From a virus, in the IMG/VR virus record IMGVR_UViG_3300042319_002693, positions 1 through 25,949 of that record: a stretch of DNA of 25,949 nucleotides. The stretch is one strand, 5' to 3'. Positions 1-6,803 of the stretch are shown piece after piece (positions within the stretch are counted from its first letter, which is position 1; every line of letters starts with the position of its first letter). The notes below the pieces were generated by a model that saw nothing but the letters and a program-made list of their open reading frames with translations, made no database searches and had not been told where the DNA came from. Both the position numbers and the translations under genes were made by a program.

Positions 1-557
1 AGGTCTGGAATCTCAAACTTAGACCAATCAAACTTTTCTTCATCTTGCTTAGTTGGAATTAGAATATAAGTTGTCTCAGTTCCTTTTCCATTTCGCTTTA
101 GCTTCCATGTCATGTTAGAAAGGCTTTGTGAATCTTGAACATATTCACGAATTGTATCAAATGTTGCAGACTTTGCTACACCCATGCTCCAGACAGCAAT
201 GTATGGATCATTTACACCATCATCAACTAATACGTTAATGTAGAAGCGTAGACGTGCTCTCCATCCAGCCTTCATATCTTTTCTGTGCATTTCGCAACCA
301 AAGCAACGACCTTCGCTTTCAGCAGAACAGGCTGCCTTACGCTTGTAGTCTTTTGGATTTGTATGCTCAGAAACAACAATTGCTAGACCATTTTTTTCGT
401 CATAGCTTGGGGAGTCTCCATCAAGTTCGTTTACAAAACGAACGGATACACTCTGATTGTCTTCTAGCTTTAGCCACGTTACTCGTGGACCATTATTTTC
501 GAACTTTGGCTTATCGAGCATTGCTTCGATGTTTTTTAGCCCTTTTACAATTGCCAT
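1..557 (-). CDS. Single-stranded DNA-binding protein, T4 gp32-like (partial, C-terminus beyond left edge)
   Basis: The frame is open from an ATG at 557 to the left edge (185 full codons), so the C-terminus is missing. The protein begins MAIVKGLKNIEAML. It has a putative zinc site His65, Cys77, Cys85, Cys88 (H-X11-C-X7-C-X2-C), close in spacing and position to the zinc site of T4 gp32 (H-X12-C-X9-C-X2-C). It also has a basic/aromatic segment after the zinc site (KAGWRARLRFYINVLV), as expected of an OB-type ssDNA-binding fold. By family it would coat single-stranded DNA at the fork and organise replication and recombination. It is the last replication gene seen here, 41 nt after the primase. 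A good Shine-Dalgarno (AGGAGAA) precedes the ATG, and a candidate promoter lies just upstream. The assignment rests on the zinc motif and context, not on a search. Confidence 0.72.
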   Translation of the reverse strand, partial: MAIVKGLKNIEAMLDKPKFENNGPRVTWLKLEDNQSVSVRFVNELDGDSPSYDEKNGLAIVVSEHTNPKDYKRKAACSAESEGRCFGCEMHRKDMKAGWRARLRFYINVLVDDGVNDPYIAVWSMGVAKSATFDTIREYVQDSQSLSNMTWKLKRNGKGTETTYILIPTKQDEEKFDWSKFEIPD

Positions 558-580
558 AATATTTCTCCTAATATTTGTCC

Positions 581-608
581 TATATATGGACGATTTAACT
601 ATTGTAAC
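581..608 (-). promoter_or_regulatory. Candidate promoter for the ssDNA-binding protein gene
   Basis: On the minus strand GTTACA (603-608) is followed after 16 nt by TATATA (581-586). This would start transcription near 574 and give a 17-nt leader containing the AGGAGAA ribosome site. The -10 lies inside an imperfect palindrome GTCC-TATATAT-GGAC (577-591) that could be an operator. In so AT-rich a genome such matches occur by chance, so support is moderate at best. Confidence 0.33.
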
Positions 609-1552
609 ACATTTGCTATAAGATCGTCAAACTGTGACACAAACTTTTTTAATTCATCATCAGATAGTTCTGATACATCTTTTACTGATTCTGGAAGACT
701 TGCATTTATTGCACTTGATCCAAGAATGTTGGATAGTTTTTTAGCCATTTCTTTTCCTGCTTCATCATTATCTCCTAAAATAATTACATTATTAAAATAC
801 TGTTTTAATAGTTCCCTTTGTTTACCTGACACAGACGCTCCCAAAGTTGCTACAGCGTGTGCTCCTACCTGCTCTAAGCGTATTGCATCAAAGGATGACT
901 CAACTACAAATACTTTGTCAAATCTTTTTGCTCTAAATAAATTAAACATTGTTTTTGCTTTTGGAAGTCCTGGAGTATTCTTGAACTCCTTTCCTTCTAC
1001 AGACCTGCCTACAAATCCTAAGCACATTCCATCAGGGGAGTGAACTGGAATTGTAACCATGTCCTGATTCTCAGAGTATCCAAGCAAATACCTTTCAACG
1101 CTTTCTTTTGTAATTCCTCTGCCAAGATAGTACTGAGCAGCCCTTTGTGAATTTAGTGCTGACTGATTTAATTTTTTAATAAGATTGGAATCAAACTCTA
1201 TAAACTCTGGTTTTTTGTCAAGCTTTGTTTCAAGGGATTCCATAAAGTTAAGGTTGTCTGATTTAGAATCAACCATTCTTGCAGATTCAAAGTATGACCG
1301 TTTTGTAACGTGCATAATTACTTCAATTAAAGAATGAGACTCTTGACATCCAAAGCAGTAAAACAATCCGTTTTCTTTCGATATTTCTGCAGCAGGAGAT
1401 CTATAGTTATTGTGATAAGGACAAAAAATTATAAAGTCAGATTCAACTTCATATACAACATCAATACCTGCTGCTAACAGACTTCTTCTGACTTGATCCT
1501 CTGAGTAGAAGAAGCCATTACTGGCTTGTTTTTGTCCATTCCCTCTATACAC
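599..1552 (-). CDS. DnaG-type DNA primase (CHC2 zinc finger plus TOPRIM)
   Basis: The 317-residue protein should synthesise RNA primers at the replication fork, working with the helicase encoded upstream. A CHC2-type zinc ribbon is visible at Cys44-Pro-Tyr-His47 and Cys66-Phe-Gly-Cys69. A TOPRIM domain follows, with the conserved acid in VFVVESSFDA (Glu218) and the metal-binding GDNDEAG (Asp261, Asp263). It is about half the length of bacterial DnaG: the C-terminal helicase-binding domain is short or absent, as is common in phages. The only plausible start is a GTG at 1550-1552, because the next in-frame ATG is codon 80, inside or after the zinc finger. This start makes the gene overlap the preceding one by 79 nt in another frame. 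The Shine-Dalgarno is weak, so translation may depend on the upstream gene. Confidence 0.87.
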   Translation of the reverse strand: MYRGNGQKQASNGFFYSEDQVRRSLLAAGIDVVYEVESDFIIFCPYHNNYRSPAAEISKENGLFYCFGCQESHSLIEVIMHVTKRSYFESARMVDSKSDNLNFMESLETKLDKKPEFIEFDSNLIKKLNQSALNSQRAAQYYLGRGITKESVERYLLGYSENQDMVTIPVHSPDGMCLGFVGRSVEGKEFKNTPGLPKAKTMFNLFRAKRFDKVFVVESSFDAIRLEQVGAHAVATLGASVSGKQRELLKQYFNNVIILGDNDEAGKEMAKKLSNILGSSAINASLPESVKDVSELSDDELKKFVSQFDDLIANVLQ

Positions 1553-1815
1553 TCTGCTGTTCTCTTTCCTACATAAACGCCATAAATTGATATTTCAAAA
1601 TTAAATGTCTTACCATTATAACTAATTGTAAAGTCTGTGTCAATATCATACCTTGGAACATATCCATCAGACCTCATTCCAGCAATAATCATAGCGGCGT
1701 ACTGCTCTTTCAGTCTTACAATATGAGCATCGTCATAAATCTCACCATCAAGGCTAAATCTTTTTATTGACTTATGAGCGTACATACCATCAATTATATC
1801 AATGGAATTAGCCAC
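1474..1815 (-). CDS. Hypothetical 113-residue protein between methyltransferase and primase
   Basis: I do not recognise this protein. It has an N-terminal part rich in helix formers (residues about 25-47) and then a likely beta-strand section (DFTISYNGKTFNFEISIYGVYVG) near residues 60-82. No signal peptide or membrane segment is seen. The start is a GTG whose G is the last base of the methyltransferase TAG stop (TAGTG), so it is probably translated by reinitiation. Its last 79 nt overlap the start of the primase gene. Tight coupling to both neighbours suggests a role in replication or DNA modification, but that is only guilt by association. Confidence 0.7.
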   Translation of the reverse strand: MANSIDIIDGMYAHKSIKRFSLDGEIYDDAHIVRLKEQYAAMIIAGMRSDGYVPRYDIDTDFTISYNGKTFNFEISIYGVYVGKRTAECIEGMDKNKPVMASSTQRIKSEEVC

Positions 1816-2777
1816 TATATCATTTTTTCTAGTCTTTTTACTGCTTTTTCATAGAACTTATGTTCTCTTTCAATTAACACTGGAACTCTTTTTAGTATTA
1901 TTGATGCCTCTCCAGTTGACCCAGACCCAGCAAATGGATCAAGAACTACATCTCCTACTTTTGAATATAGCGAAAGAAGGTATTGTAATAGGTATACTGG
2001 CTTTTCTGTTGGATGTATTCTATTTCCAGATTTTGATGGCAAAGATATATGATTTGGAATACAAGCTTGAAGATACCTTTCTCCATCTTTATATTTATAC
2101 ATATTATTTACTCTATCTAAAATAATTTGATTACCATTTACTAGAACATCTTTTACTAAATTAATTACTGAGTCTATATGAGTATCATCTTCAAAATTAC
2201 TTTCTAACAAAGATTGGCGGACTAAGCTATTTACTATAGATGATGCCTTTTCTGCAACCACTACTGCTTCTATAATTTTATTATCAATATTTTGATTTAC
2301 TATTTCAACATCAGAGTTAAATGTAGCCTTGCTTCCTTTAACCCCAACAATTATATACTCAACAGCAGATGTTGGCATATATGCTCTATTAATTGGAACA
2401 GCATTTGGTTTGGTCCAACTTATAACACGCCTTGGAGAAAGACCATTTTCTTTAAGTGCATCAATAAAATAAGATATGTAAGAATCTGCACAAAATATTG
2501 CAAAGTTTCCACCTTTTTTAAGAACACGATTAAACTCACTAGACCATTTATAAAGCTCTTTAATAAAATCTTCGTGACTAAAAGTATCCCATTCTTCTTG
2601 TGTATCTGAGTCAAACTTATAAGAATGAATTGTGTTGTCTTTATATGTATGGAAATTTGTTTCTCTTGCTATGTTAAATGGTGGATCTGTTAAGATAAAA
2701 TCAATGCTATTATTTTTAATATTATTGTAATTGTCATCATTAAATATGATATTCTCAATTTTTAAAAGATCATCCAT
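1815..2777 (-). CDS. DNA N4-cytosine/N6-adenine methyltransferase (beta-type order)
   Basis: The 320-residue protein transfers a methyl group from S-adenosylmethionine to an exocyclic amino group in DNA. The catalytic motif DPPF is at residues 31-34 and the cofactor-binding motif DPFAGSGST at 280-288, preceded by HPTEKP at 255-260. Having the catalytic motif before the FxGxG motif marks the beta class. Residues about 150-240, between the two halves, lack family motifs and probably form the target-recognition region. Its start overlaps the stop of the HNH gene by 8 nt, and its stop overlaps the next gene by 1 nt. It may protect phage DNA from host restriction, from the neighbouring nuclease, or both. 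DPPF does not by itself separate N4 from N6 methylation. The target sequence cannot be read from the sequence. Confidence 0.9.
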   Translation of the reverse strand: MDDLLKIENIIFNDDNYNNIKNNSIDFILTDPPFNIARETNFHTYKDNTIHSYKFDSDTQEEWDTFSHEDFIKELYKWSSEFNRVLKKGGNFAIFCADSYISYFIDALKENGLSPRRVISWTKPNAVPINRAYMPTSAVEYIIVGVKGSKATFNSDVEIVNQNIDNKIIEAVVVAEKASSIVNSLVRQSLLESNFEDDTHIDSVINLVKDVLVNGNQIILDRVNNMYKYKDGERYLQACIPNHISLPSKSGNRIHPTEKPVYLLQYLLSLYSKVGDVVLDPFAGSGSTGEASIILKRVPVLIEREHKFYEKAVKRLEKMI

Positions 2778-3489
2778 TGTATTCTACTTTTTCTAAAAAC
2801 TTTTCTGGATATGCAAATGGACAGCTTGTACAATCATTTTCATTCTTAACAAACTCTAGTCCTCCACCAATTTTTTCTGGTATTTTTATTCCTAAAAACA
2901 TATTTGGCTTTTTATTACTGCTTATACATCTTTCACAAACTCTTGACTTATACAAGTTATTATCTCTTGATAATAGCTGATACTGATTTTTTACTTCAGA
3001 TACACTTTTTATGTCCACCTTTTTTTCAATACTTTCATCACTAATTAACATTCTTGCGACTGGAATTCTATGATCAATTTCTGGATTAGTTGTAACTCTT
3101 ATTTGAGTAAAAGAGTCTTTTCTATCAAGAATGCTTCTAATGCTTGATATTTCTTTTGGAGTATACTTGGCTCTAGCATAATCATTTCCAGTAATGTACG
3201 GATAAACAACTGTGTCAACAGTGTCAGTTCTTTTATGAATAAGGCATTTTCTTTTTTTACTTTTTGGAATATTTACCCCAGCATTTCTTAATTCACGAAC
3301 CTGTCCAGCTATTTGACCAATGTCTATGCCCTTACTTATTAACTCACCTCTAAGGCAGCATCTAGTTATGCCATTTGAATTCTGAAGTATTATTTTTAAA
3401 ACCTCTTGAGATTTAAATCCTTGTGCAAAGTTTGACTCTTTTAAATAGTTTAACAAGTCTTGGTGTGTTAATACCTTAATGTATGTCAT
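2770..3489 (-). CDS. HNH (beta-beta-alpha metal) endonuclease, possible restriction enzyme partner of the methyltransferase
   Basis: The 239-residue protein starts at the ATG at 3489, with AGGAA 6 nt upstream. A longer frame reaches 3558, but that would overlap the helicase gene by 50 nt. The N-terminal 75 residues are helical and resemble a winged-helix/HTH unit (ELISKGIDIGQIAGQVRELR). The C-terminal half carries EIDHRIPVARM (Asp139-His140) and NQYQLLSRDNNLYK (168-181). Two Cys pairs follow (Cys185/Cys188 and Cys220/Cys223) that fit a zinc-braced HNH fold. By family it would cut or nick double-stranded DNA. Placement directly before a methyltransferase suggests a type II restriction enzyme. 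A free HNH nuclease used in packaging, recombination or homing is the alternative. Confidence 0.7.
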   Translation of the reverse strand: MTYIKVLTHQDLLNYLKESNFAQGFKSQEVLKIILQNSNGITRCCLRGELISKGIDIGQIAGQVRELRNAGVNIPKSKKRKCLIHKRTDTVDTVVYPYITGNDYARAKYTPKEISSIRSILDRKDSFTQIRVTTNPEIDHRIPVARMLISDESIEKKVDIKSVSEVKNQYQLLSRDNNLYKSRVCERCISSNKKPNMFLGIKIPEKIGGGLEFVKNENDCTSCPFAYPEKFLEKVEYNG

Positions 3490-3508
3490 ATATGTTCCTA
3501 AATTATTT

Positions 3509-4723
3509 CTATTCAAAATCTTTATAAATAAAGCGACCTGAATCAAAGTCAATGTCAATCATAAACTCTCCACAAAATCCATGACGATTCTTTCTAAATA
3601 TGCACTCTAAAATGCTACTACCAGCAGCACGACCAAGTGCAAGTACCCAGTCAGCATCATAGGCTAGTTGCTTAGACCATGCAACTTGACCAAGTGATGG
3701 AACGCTGTTCATATCTGTAGCATCATCTGGTGTTGCAGAGGCAATAGCAATAACTGGAACTTGAGAAGAAATTGCAAGAACCTTTAACTCTCTAGAAATA
3801 TTCTTAATCTTAACAACTTCGTTGTCATTTCCTTGATTAGAATTCATAAGCTGGATATAGTCAATAAATACAACATCTGGAGAATACTGATCAATTTTAC
3901 CTCTAACAATAGAGGGAGTTACTTCTCCAAGACCGTCATTAGAAACAATGTAAAATGGTGGTTTATCTTTTAAATGCTGCTTTGCCCAATTTTCAAAACC
4001 CTCAATGTCAACTGTCCCTGCACTTAGTTTTCTATGAGAAAAATATCCTTCTGCCATAATAGTGTAGACACGATTTCTAACTTCTTTTTCTGTCATTTCA
4101 AGAGAAACAACTAGTGGTACTTTTCCAGCTTTCCACGCTTGTACAGCCATAAAAATAGCGAGCCAAGACTTGCCAATGGCAGGGTAAGCAAGAAGAATAC
4201 CAAACTGACCAGGAGTAATGCCACCAGGTAAGTAGTTATCAAAACCTGCCAAATTTGTTCTAACACCATGAATTCCTTTCTCACTTAATTCTTTAATGTG
4301 CACAAAGTGTGCAGCAGCATCTTCAATATCTGTTGCATCAATATCTCTTACATCTGCACTAATTCTTTTAAGGTCTGATGTTTTAGAAATAATTGTATTC
4401 AAAGCCTCTACTGGCTGATTATCATTTAATTGTTTTGCACTTGACATTAAAACATTTCTTAAATTATCTTCAAGATACTTAGTTCTAAGTTCTTCCAAAT
4501 GGTGCTTTGTTGAACCAATTTCTCCAACTGGTTGAAAATCTCTAAACTTTTCTACAAGTAGTGACTGTGTTGGTACATTAGAATTTTGCTCATAATAATT
4601 CTTTACAAAATCCCAAACGTCTCTGTGTGTTCTAAATAGACTATCTGGGTTTGCTTGAAAAAGAACGTGTATCTGCTTATCATTTAATACAGCAGACAAC
4701 ACCTTTGCTTCTAAATCAACCAT
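3509..4723 (-). CDS. DnaB-like replicative helicase
   Basis: The 404-residue protein should unwind DNA ahead of the phage fork as a RecA-fold hexamer. The Walker A is AYPAIGKS (residues 179-186), the Walker B is VVFIDY (284-289), and QVPVIAIASAT (321-331) lies in the position of the later helicase motifs. The first 120 residues look like a reduced DnaB N-terminal helical domain (IHVLFQANPDSLFRTHRDVWDF). Length fits phage members of the family. The ATG overlaps the stop of the 102-residue gene as TAATG. Gene order helicase, nuclease, methyltransferase, unknown, primase, ssDNA-binding protein shows that replication and DNA modification share a transcript. Confidence 0.9.
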   Translation of the reverse strand: MVDLEAKVLSAVLNDKQIHVLFQANPDSLFRTHRDVWDFVKNYYEQNSNVPTQSLLVEKFRDFQPVGEIGSTKHHLEELRTKYLEDNLRNVLMSSAKQLNDNQPVEALNTIISKTSDLKRISADVRDIDATDIEDAAAHFVHIKELSEKGIHGVRTNLAGFDNYLPGGITPGQFGILLAYPAIGKSWLAIFMAVQAWKAGKVPLVVSLEMTEKEVRNRVYTIMAEGYFSHRKLSAGTVDIEGFENWAKQHLKDKPPFYIVSNDGLGEVTPSIVRGKIDQYSPDVVFIDYIQLMNSNQGNDNEVVKIKNISRELKVLAISSQVPVIAIASATPDDATDMNSVPSLGQVAWSKQLAYDADWVLALGRAAGSSILECIFRKNRHGFCGEFMIDIDFDSGRFIYKDFE

Positions 4724-5031
4724 TACTTATTTAGCCATTCCCTTGCTTGCTCTCGTAGCAACACTCTTGTTGCATCGTCTTCTTCTTTTAATCTTTTAGA
4801 ATCATACACCTTGTCTGCATTATTTACAAACCACTTCCAAGTTGGAGATGCTGAAACTCTAACATAATATTCAATTAGATCATAACACTTGTCTACCCCA
4901 TAAGACTCAATTAAAGAATCTGCTGCCCACTGCTGGGCATGTATATTAATGTTTTCATCTTTTTTTGTTTTTTCTTTAATTAATTTCTTATATCTAGATA
5001 TTAGTGCAAAGCGATCTTTCTTATCCGCCAC
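4723..5031 (-). CDS. Small replication-region protein, possible helicase-associated factor
   Basis: This 102-residue protein is charged and mostly helical. Its most distinctive part is the aromatic block at about residues 39-78 (ESYGVDKCYDLIEYYVRVS, then SPTWKWFVNNADKVYD). I do not recognise a named family with certainty. Its position immediately before the helicase, joined to it by a 1-nt TAATG overlap, suggests a helicase loader or other helicase partner; that is inference. The start is a GTG inside TAGTG, overlapping the stop of the preceding gene. Confidence 0.72.
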   Translation of the reverse strand: MADKKDRFALISRYKKLIKEKTKKDENINIHAQQWAADSLIESYGVDKCYDLIEYYVRVSASPTWKWFVNNADKVYDSKRLKEEDDATRVLLREQAREWLNK

Positions 5032-5234
5032 TAGTCCTCTAATTCTTTTTTAGCTTCTTCTACTTTTTGAATTACTTTATTTTCTACAAACTCATACACT
5101 CTATCAAGTGCTTGATCTGTATTCTCTCCACTACGAACAAAATCTGTAATTCCCAAATCAATTCTAAGACTCTGAAAATTTCCAAGATTTAGTGTGTATC
5201 CAAGTGTTACTGAAACATTTGTTGTTTCTGACAT
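5031..5234 (-). CDS. Hypothetical 67-residue protein
   Basis: The chosen start is the ATG at 5234, with TAGGAG about 8 nt upstream. A longer frame to 5285 would run 41 nt into the preceding gene and has no better ribosome site. The protein has a beta-like first half (SVTLGYTLNLGNFQSLRIDLGI) and a charged helical second half (about residues 35-67) rich in Glu and Lys. The function is unknown. The stop codon TAG of the preceding gene lies within the Shine-Dalgarno of this one, so translation is probably coupled. It sits between a DNA-binding regulator and the helicase-associated genes. Confidence 0.7.
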   Translation of the reverse strand: MSETTNVSVTLGYTLNLGNFQSLRIDLGITDFVRSGENTDQALDRVYEFVENKVIQKVEEAKKELED

Positions 5235-5244
5235 ATCTGGTCTC

Positions 5245-5757
5245 CTACCATGTCTCTTCTTGCCAAGTTGGGATAAAACGCCCATCTTTTGTCTTCGTAT
5301 AAAGCATTATAGCATCTCCCATCTTGGAACGCAAGTCTTGCTCTGTTAATACATTTCTGGGAGTGATTCTTCCATCTTTTCTTGGTCTTCCACCGTGAAC
5401 AGTTGTCATAATTTCCCTAATTTCAAAAACATGGTCTTCAGAATAATAAGCATTAATTTGAAAACCTCTTTCTCCACCAATACTATCACCTATTGGTGCA
5501 GGAATCAAGCCATTAGCAATAATTCTTTGAAATTGAACTCTTGACCTATTTAAAAGCCTTGCGGTATTTGCTATAGTATAAGCTCTTTTTCTATGCTTTT
5601 TAAAATCAGAGTAGAGCATACTTTGCTCTTTATCCTGAGTTACATTAAAAAAATTAACAATATTGCTACTTTTATTAATATGAAAAACTTTTACAAGGTC
5701 TCCATTTAAAAAGAATATTTTTTTACAAGGATTTATTTTATCCTGTGGTTGAGACAT
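5245..5757 (-). CDS. MerR-like helix-turn-helix DNA-binding protein
   Basis: The 170-residue protein has a MerR/excisionase-like winged HTH at about residues 58-118. It reads YTIANTARLLNRSRVQFQRI for the helices, and then an R-G-F-Q-I-N-A-Y-Y-S-E-D-H wing-and-helix section typical of these domains. A GGRPRKDGR segment (122-130) resembles an AT-hook. The N-terminal 45 residues are strand-like and unassigned. It opens the run of replication genes just after the tail-tip genes, 8 nt behind the preceding gene, so it could regulate the late/early boundary or act at an origin. Neither role can be shown from sequence. Start: ATG at 5757 with a modest TAGGT ribosome site. Confidence 0.75.
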   Translation of the reverse strand: MSQPQDKINPCKKIFFLNGDLVKVFHINKSSNIVNFFNVTQDKEQSMLYSDFKKHRKRAYTIANTARLLNRSRVQFQRIIANGLIPAPIGDSIGGERGFQINAYYSEDHVFEIREIMTTVHGGRPRKDGRITPRNVLTEQDLRSKMGDAIMLYTKTKDGRFIPTWQEETW

Positions 5758-5765
5758 TTTACCTA

Positions 5766-6200
5766 CTAAGAGCTAATTCTTTCACCAATTGCTATGATTG
5801 AAACATCAGCAGAAAAAGCACCACTAGTTGCGGAAGAAAAAACATTTACATTACATCCATTCTGTGTTACTCTTTCTAAAACTGCATATAGACTTGAAAC
5901 TCCAGTTACAGCAGTTACTGAACAAAGTACTACTGGAGTTGTTTTAAAAATTCCAGAGAAATCGAATGTCGCTGGAGCGTTTGGCTGTACAGAAAGGTTT
6001 GCATCAACAATTTTTAAAGTTTCTGCATAGAAAGCCAAGTCTCCAGTTCTAGGCTGTGAAGGTGTGGCAGTATCTCTATATTTAATTTTTGATATACCCT
6101 TACTTATAACCTGAGAAATGTTATTAATTTCATTTACTATTCTATATAGATAGGATATGTCAAGTGGTTGACCCCTATCTGGTGTTTCAATTTGTGCCAT
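5766..6200 (-). CDS. Tail-tip protein with H-type-lectin-like C-terminal domain (putative)
   Basis: The 144-residue protein has an N-terminal helix (about residues 14-40, DISYLYRIVNEINNISQVIS) that could trimerise or anchor it to the tail. Its C-terminal beta domain starts near residue 80. The pattern of that domain (FSGIFKTTPVVLCSVTAV, then alternating hydrophobic strands to the end) resembles the small lectin folds often found on phage tail fibres. It is the last structural gene before the replication block. AGGAGA lies 6-7 nt before the ATG, and a perfect extended -10 lies just upstream. A receptor-binding or base-of-fibre role is inferred from fold pattern and position. Confidence 0.62.
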   Translation of the reverse strand: MAQIETPDRGQPLDISYLYRIVNEINNISQVISKGISKIKYRDTATPSQPRTGDLAFYAETLKIVDANLSVQPNAPATFDFSGIFKTTPVVLCSVTAVTGVSSLYAVLERVTQNGCNVNVFSSATSGAFSADVSIIAIGERISS

Positions 6201-6215
6201 TTTTTCTCCTACTTA

Positions 6216-6224
6216 ATTATATCA
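6216..6224 (-). promoter_or_regulatory. Extended -10 promoter at the tail/replication boundary
   Basis: The minus strand reads TGATATAAT, a perfect TGNTATAAT extended -10. Its TGA is also the stop codon of the upstream gene (6222-6224). Predicted transcription start is near 6209, giving a leader of about 9 nt that begins with the GGAGA ribosome site. No clear -35 was seen. It would drive the 144-residue protein, the HTH protein and the replication genes independently of the tail operon. Confidence 0.45.
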
Positions 6225-6803
6225 GGTAGTTAGCTTGACTACTTCTGTATCAAAAACTTTAAATAAATCAAATACTCCCTGAACAGACCCAGAAATTCCT
6301 AAATAATTATTTAACCTAAACTGATAGTCCACAAGATCTTCAAAAATATTTTGTCTAGGAATATCTTTTAATGCAACTAATCCAATAACTCTTACTGATG
6401 CAGATCCAGGATCTATCAAAATGCTTGTAGAATCGTCCTCTGATCTTTCATGGTATTGAAAATTTCCCATAGCTGAGCCAGAGCCCCATTGAATAAATAT
6501 GTCTGTAGGGTGCTGTTTAAAGTTTTGAGAGTGATTGTGTGCAATTGACGCACTTGTAATAGAAGCAGAGTCATAGTTATAAATTGTTGGAGTATCCCAA
6601 GTTACAGTAACCTCATCAGTTGCAATTATTGAGGTAACATCTGATTCAAGTGGTCTATACTGCCCAATACTTTTAATTATATAAAGTTGTGACCAGGCTG
6701 ACCACTGGTTTTTGTCTACAGCTATAATCCTAAACTGAAAAGCATGATCTCCATTTTTATCTGGTGGAGATAATTTTTCTACAGGGATTCTTATCTCTGC
6801 CAT
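6222..6803 (-). CDS. Minor tail protein with fibronectin-III-like segments (putative)
   Basis: The 193-residue protein begins with a strand pattern typical of a fibronectin type III repeat (FQFRIIAVDKNQWSAWSQLY, residues 22-41). A second strand-rich section follows (EVTVTWDTPTIYNYD). Such Ig/FN3 modules decorate phage tails and are thought to make weak contacts with cell-surface glycans. The ATG overlaps the preceding stop (TAATG), and a GGAG ribosome site lies inside the preceding gene. The C-terminal 60 residues (EDLVDYQFRLNNYLGISGSV and onward) are unassigned. Tail function is supported mainly by position among tail-tip genes. Confidence 0.62.
   Translation of the reverse strand: MAEIRIPVEKLSPPDKNGDHAFQFRIIAVDKNQWSAWSQLYIIKSIGQYRPLESDVTSIIATDEVTVTWDTPTIYNYDSASITSASIAHNHSQNFKQHPTDIFIQWGSGSAMGNFQYHERSEDDSTSILIDPGSASVRVIGLVALKDIPRQNIFEDLVDYQFRLNNYLGISGSVQGVFDLFKVFDTEVVKLTT

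Noticed and set aside
254-559. Plus-strand open frame of 101 codons
   Set aside because: It lies antisense to the ssDNA-binding protein gene, which has motifs, a ribosome site and co-orientation with all neighbours.
1802-2125. Plus-strand open frame of 107 codons
   Set aside because: It is Leu/Phe-rich because it is antisense to the methyltransferase, whose catalytic motifs are intact.
3520-3533. Inverted repeat CTTTAT-AA-ATAAAG as operator or terminator
   Set aside because: It lies in the last helicase codons, is purely AT-rich with no GC stem, and is likely a chance result of composition.
3490-3558. 23-codon N-terminal extension of the HNH gene
   Set aside because: It would overlap the helicase gene by 50 nt and has no ribosome site, while the ATG at 3489 has AGGAA at a good distance.
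5235-5285. 17-codon N-terminal extension of the 67-residue protein
   Set aside because: It lies inside the C-terminus of the HTH gene, and the ATG at 5234 has a clear AGGAG.
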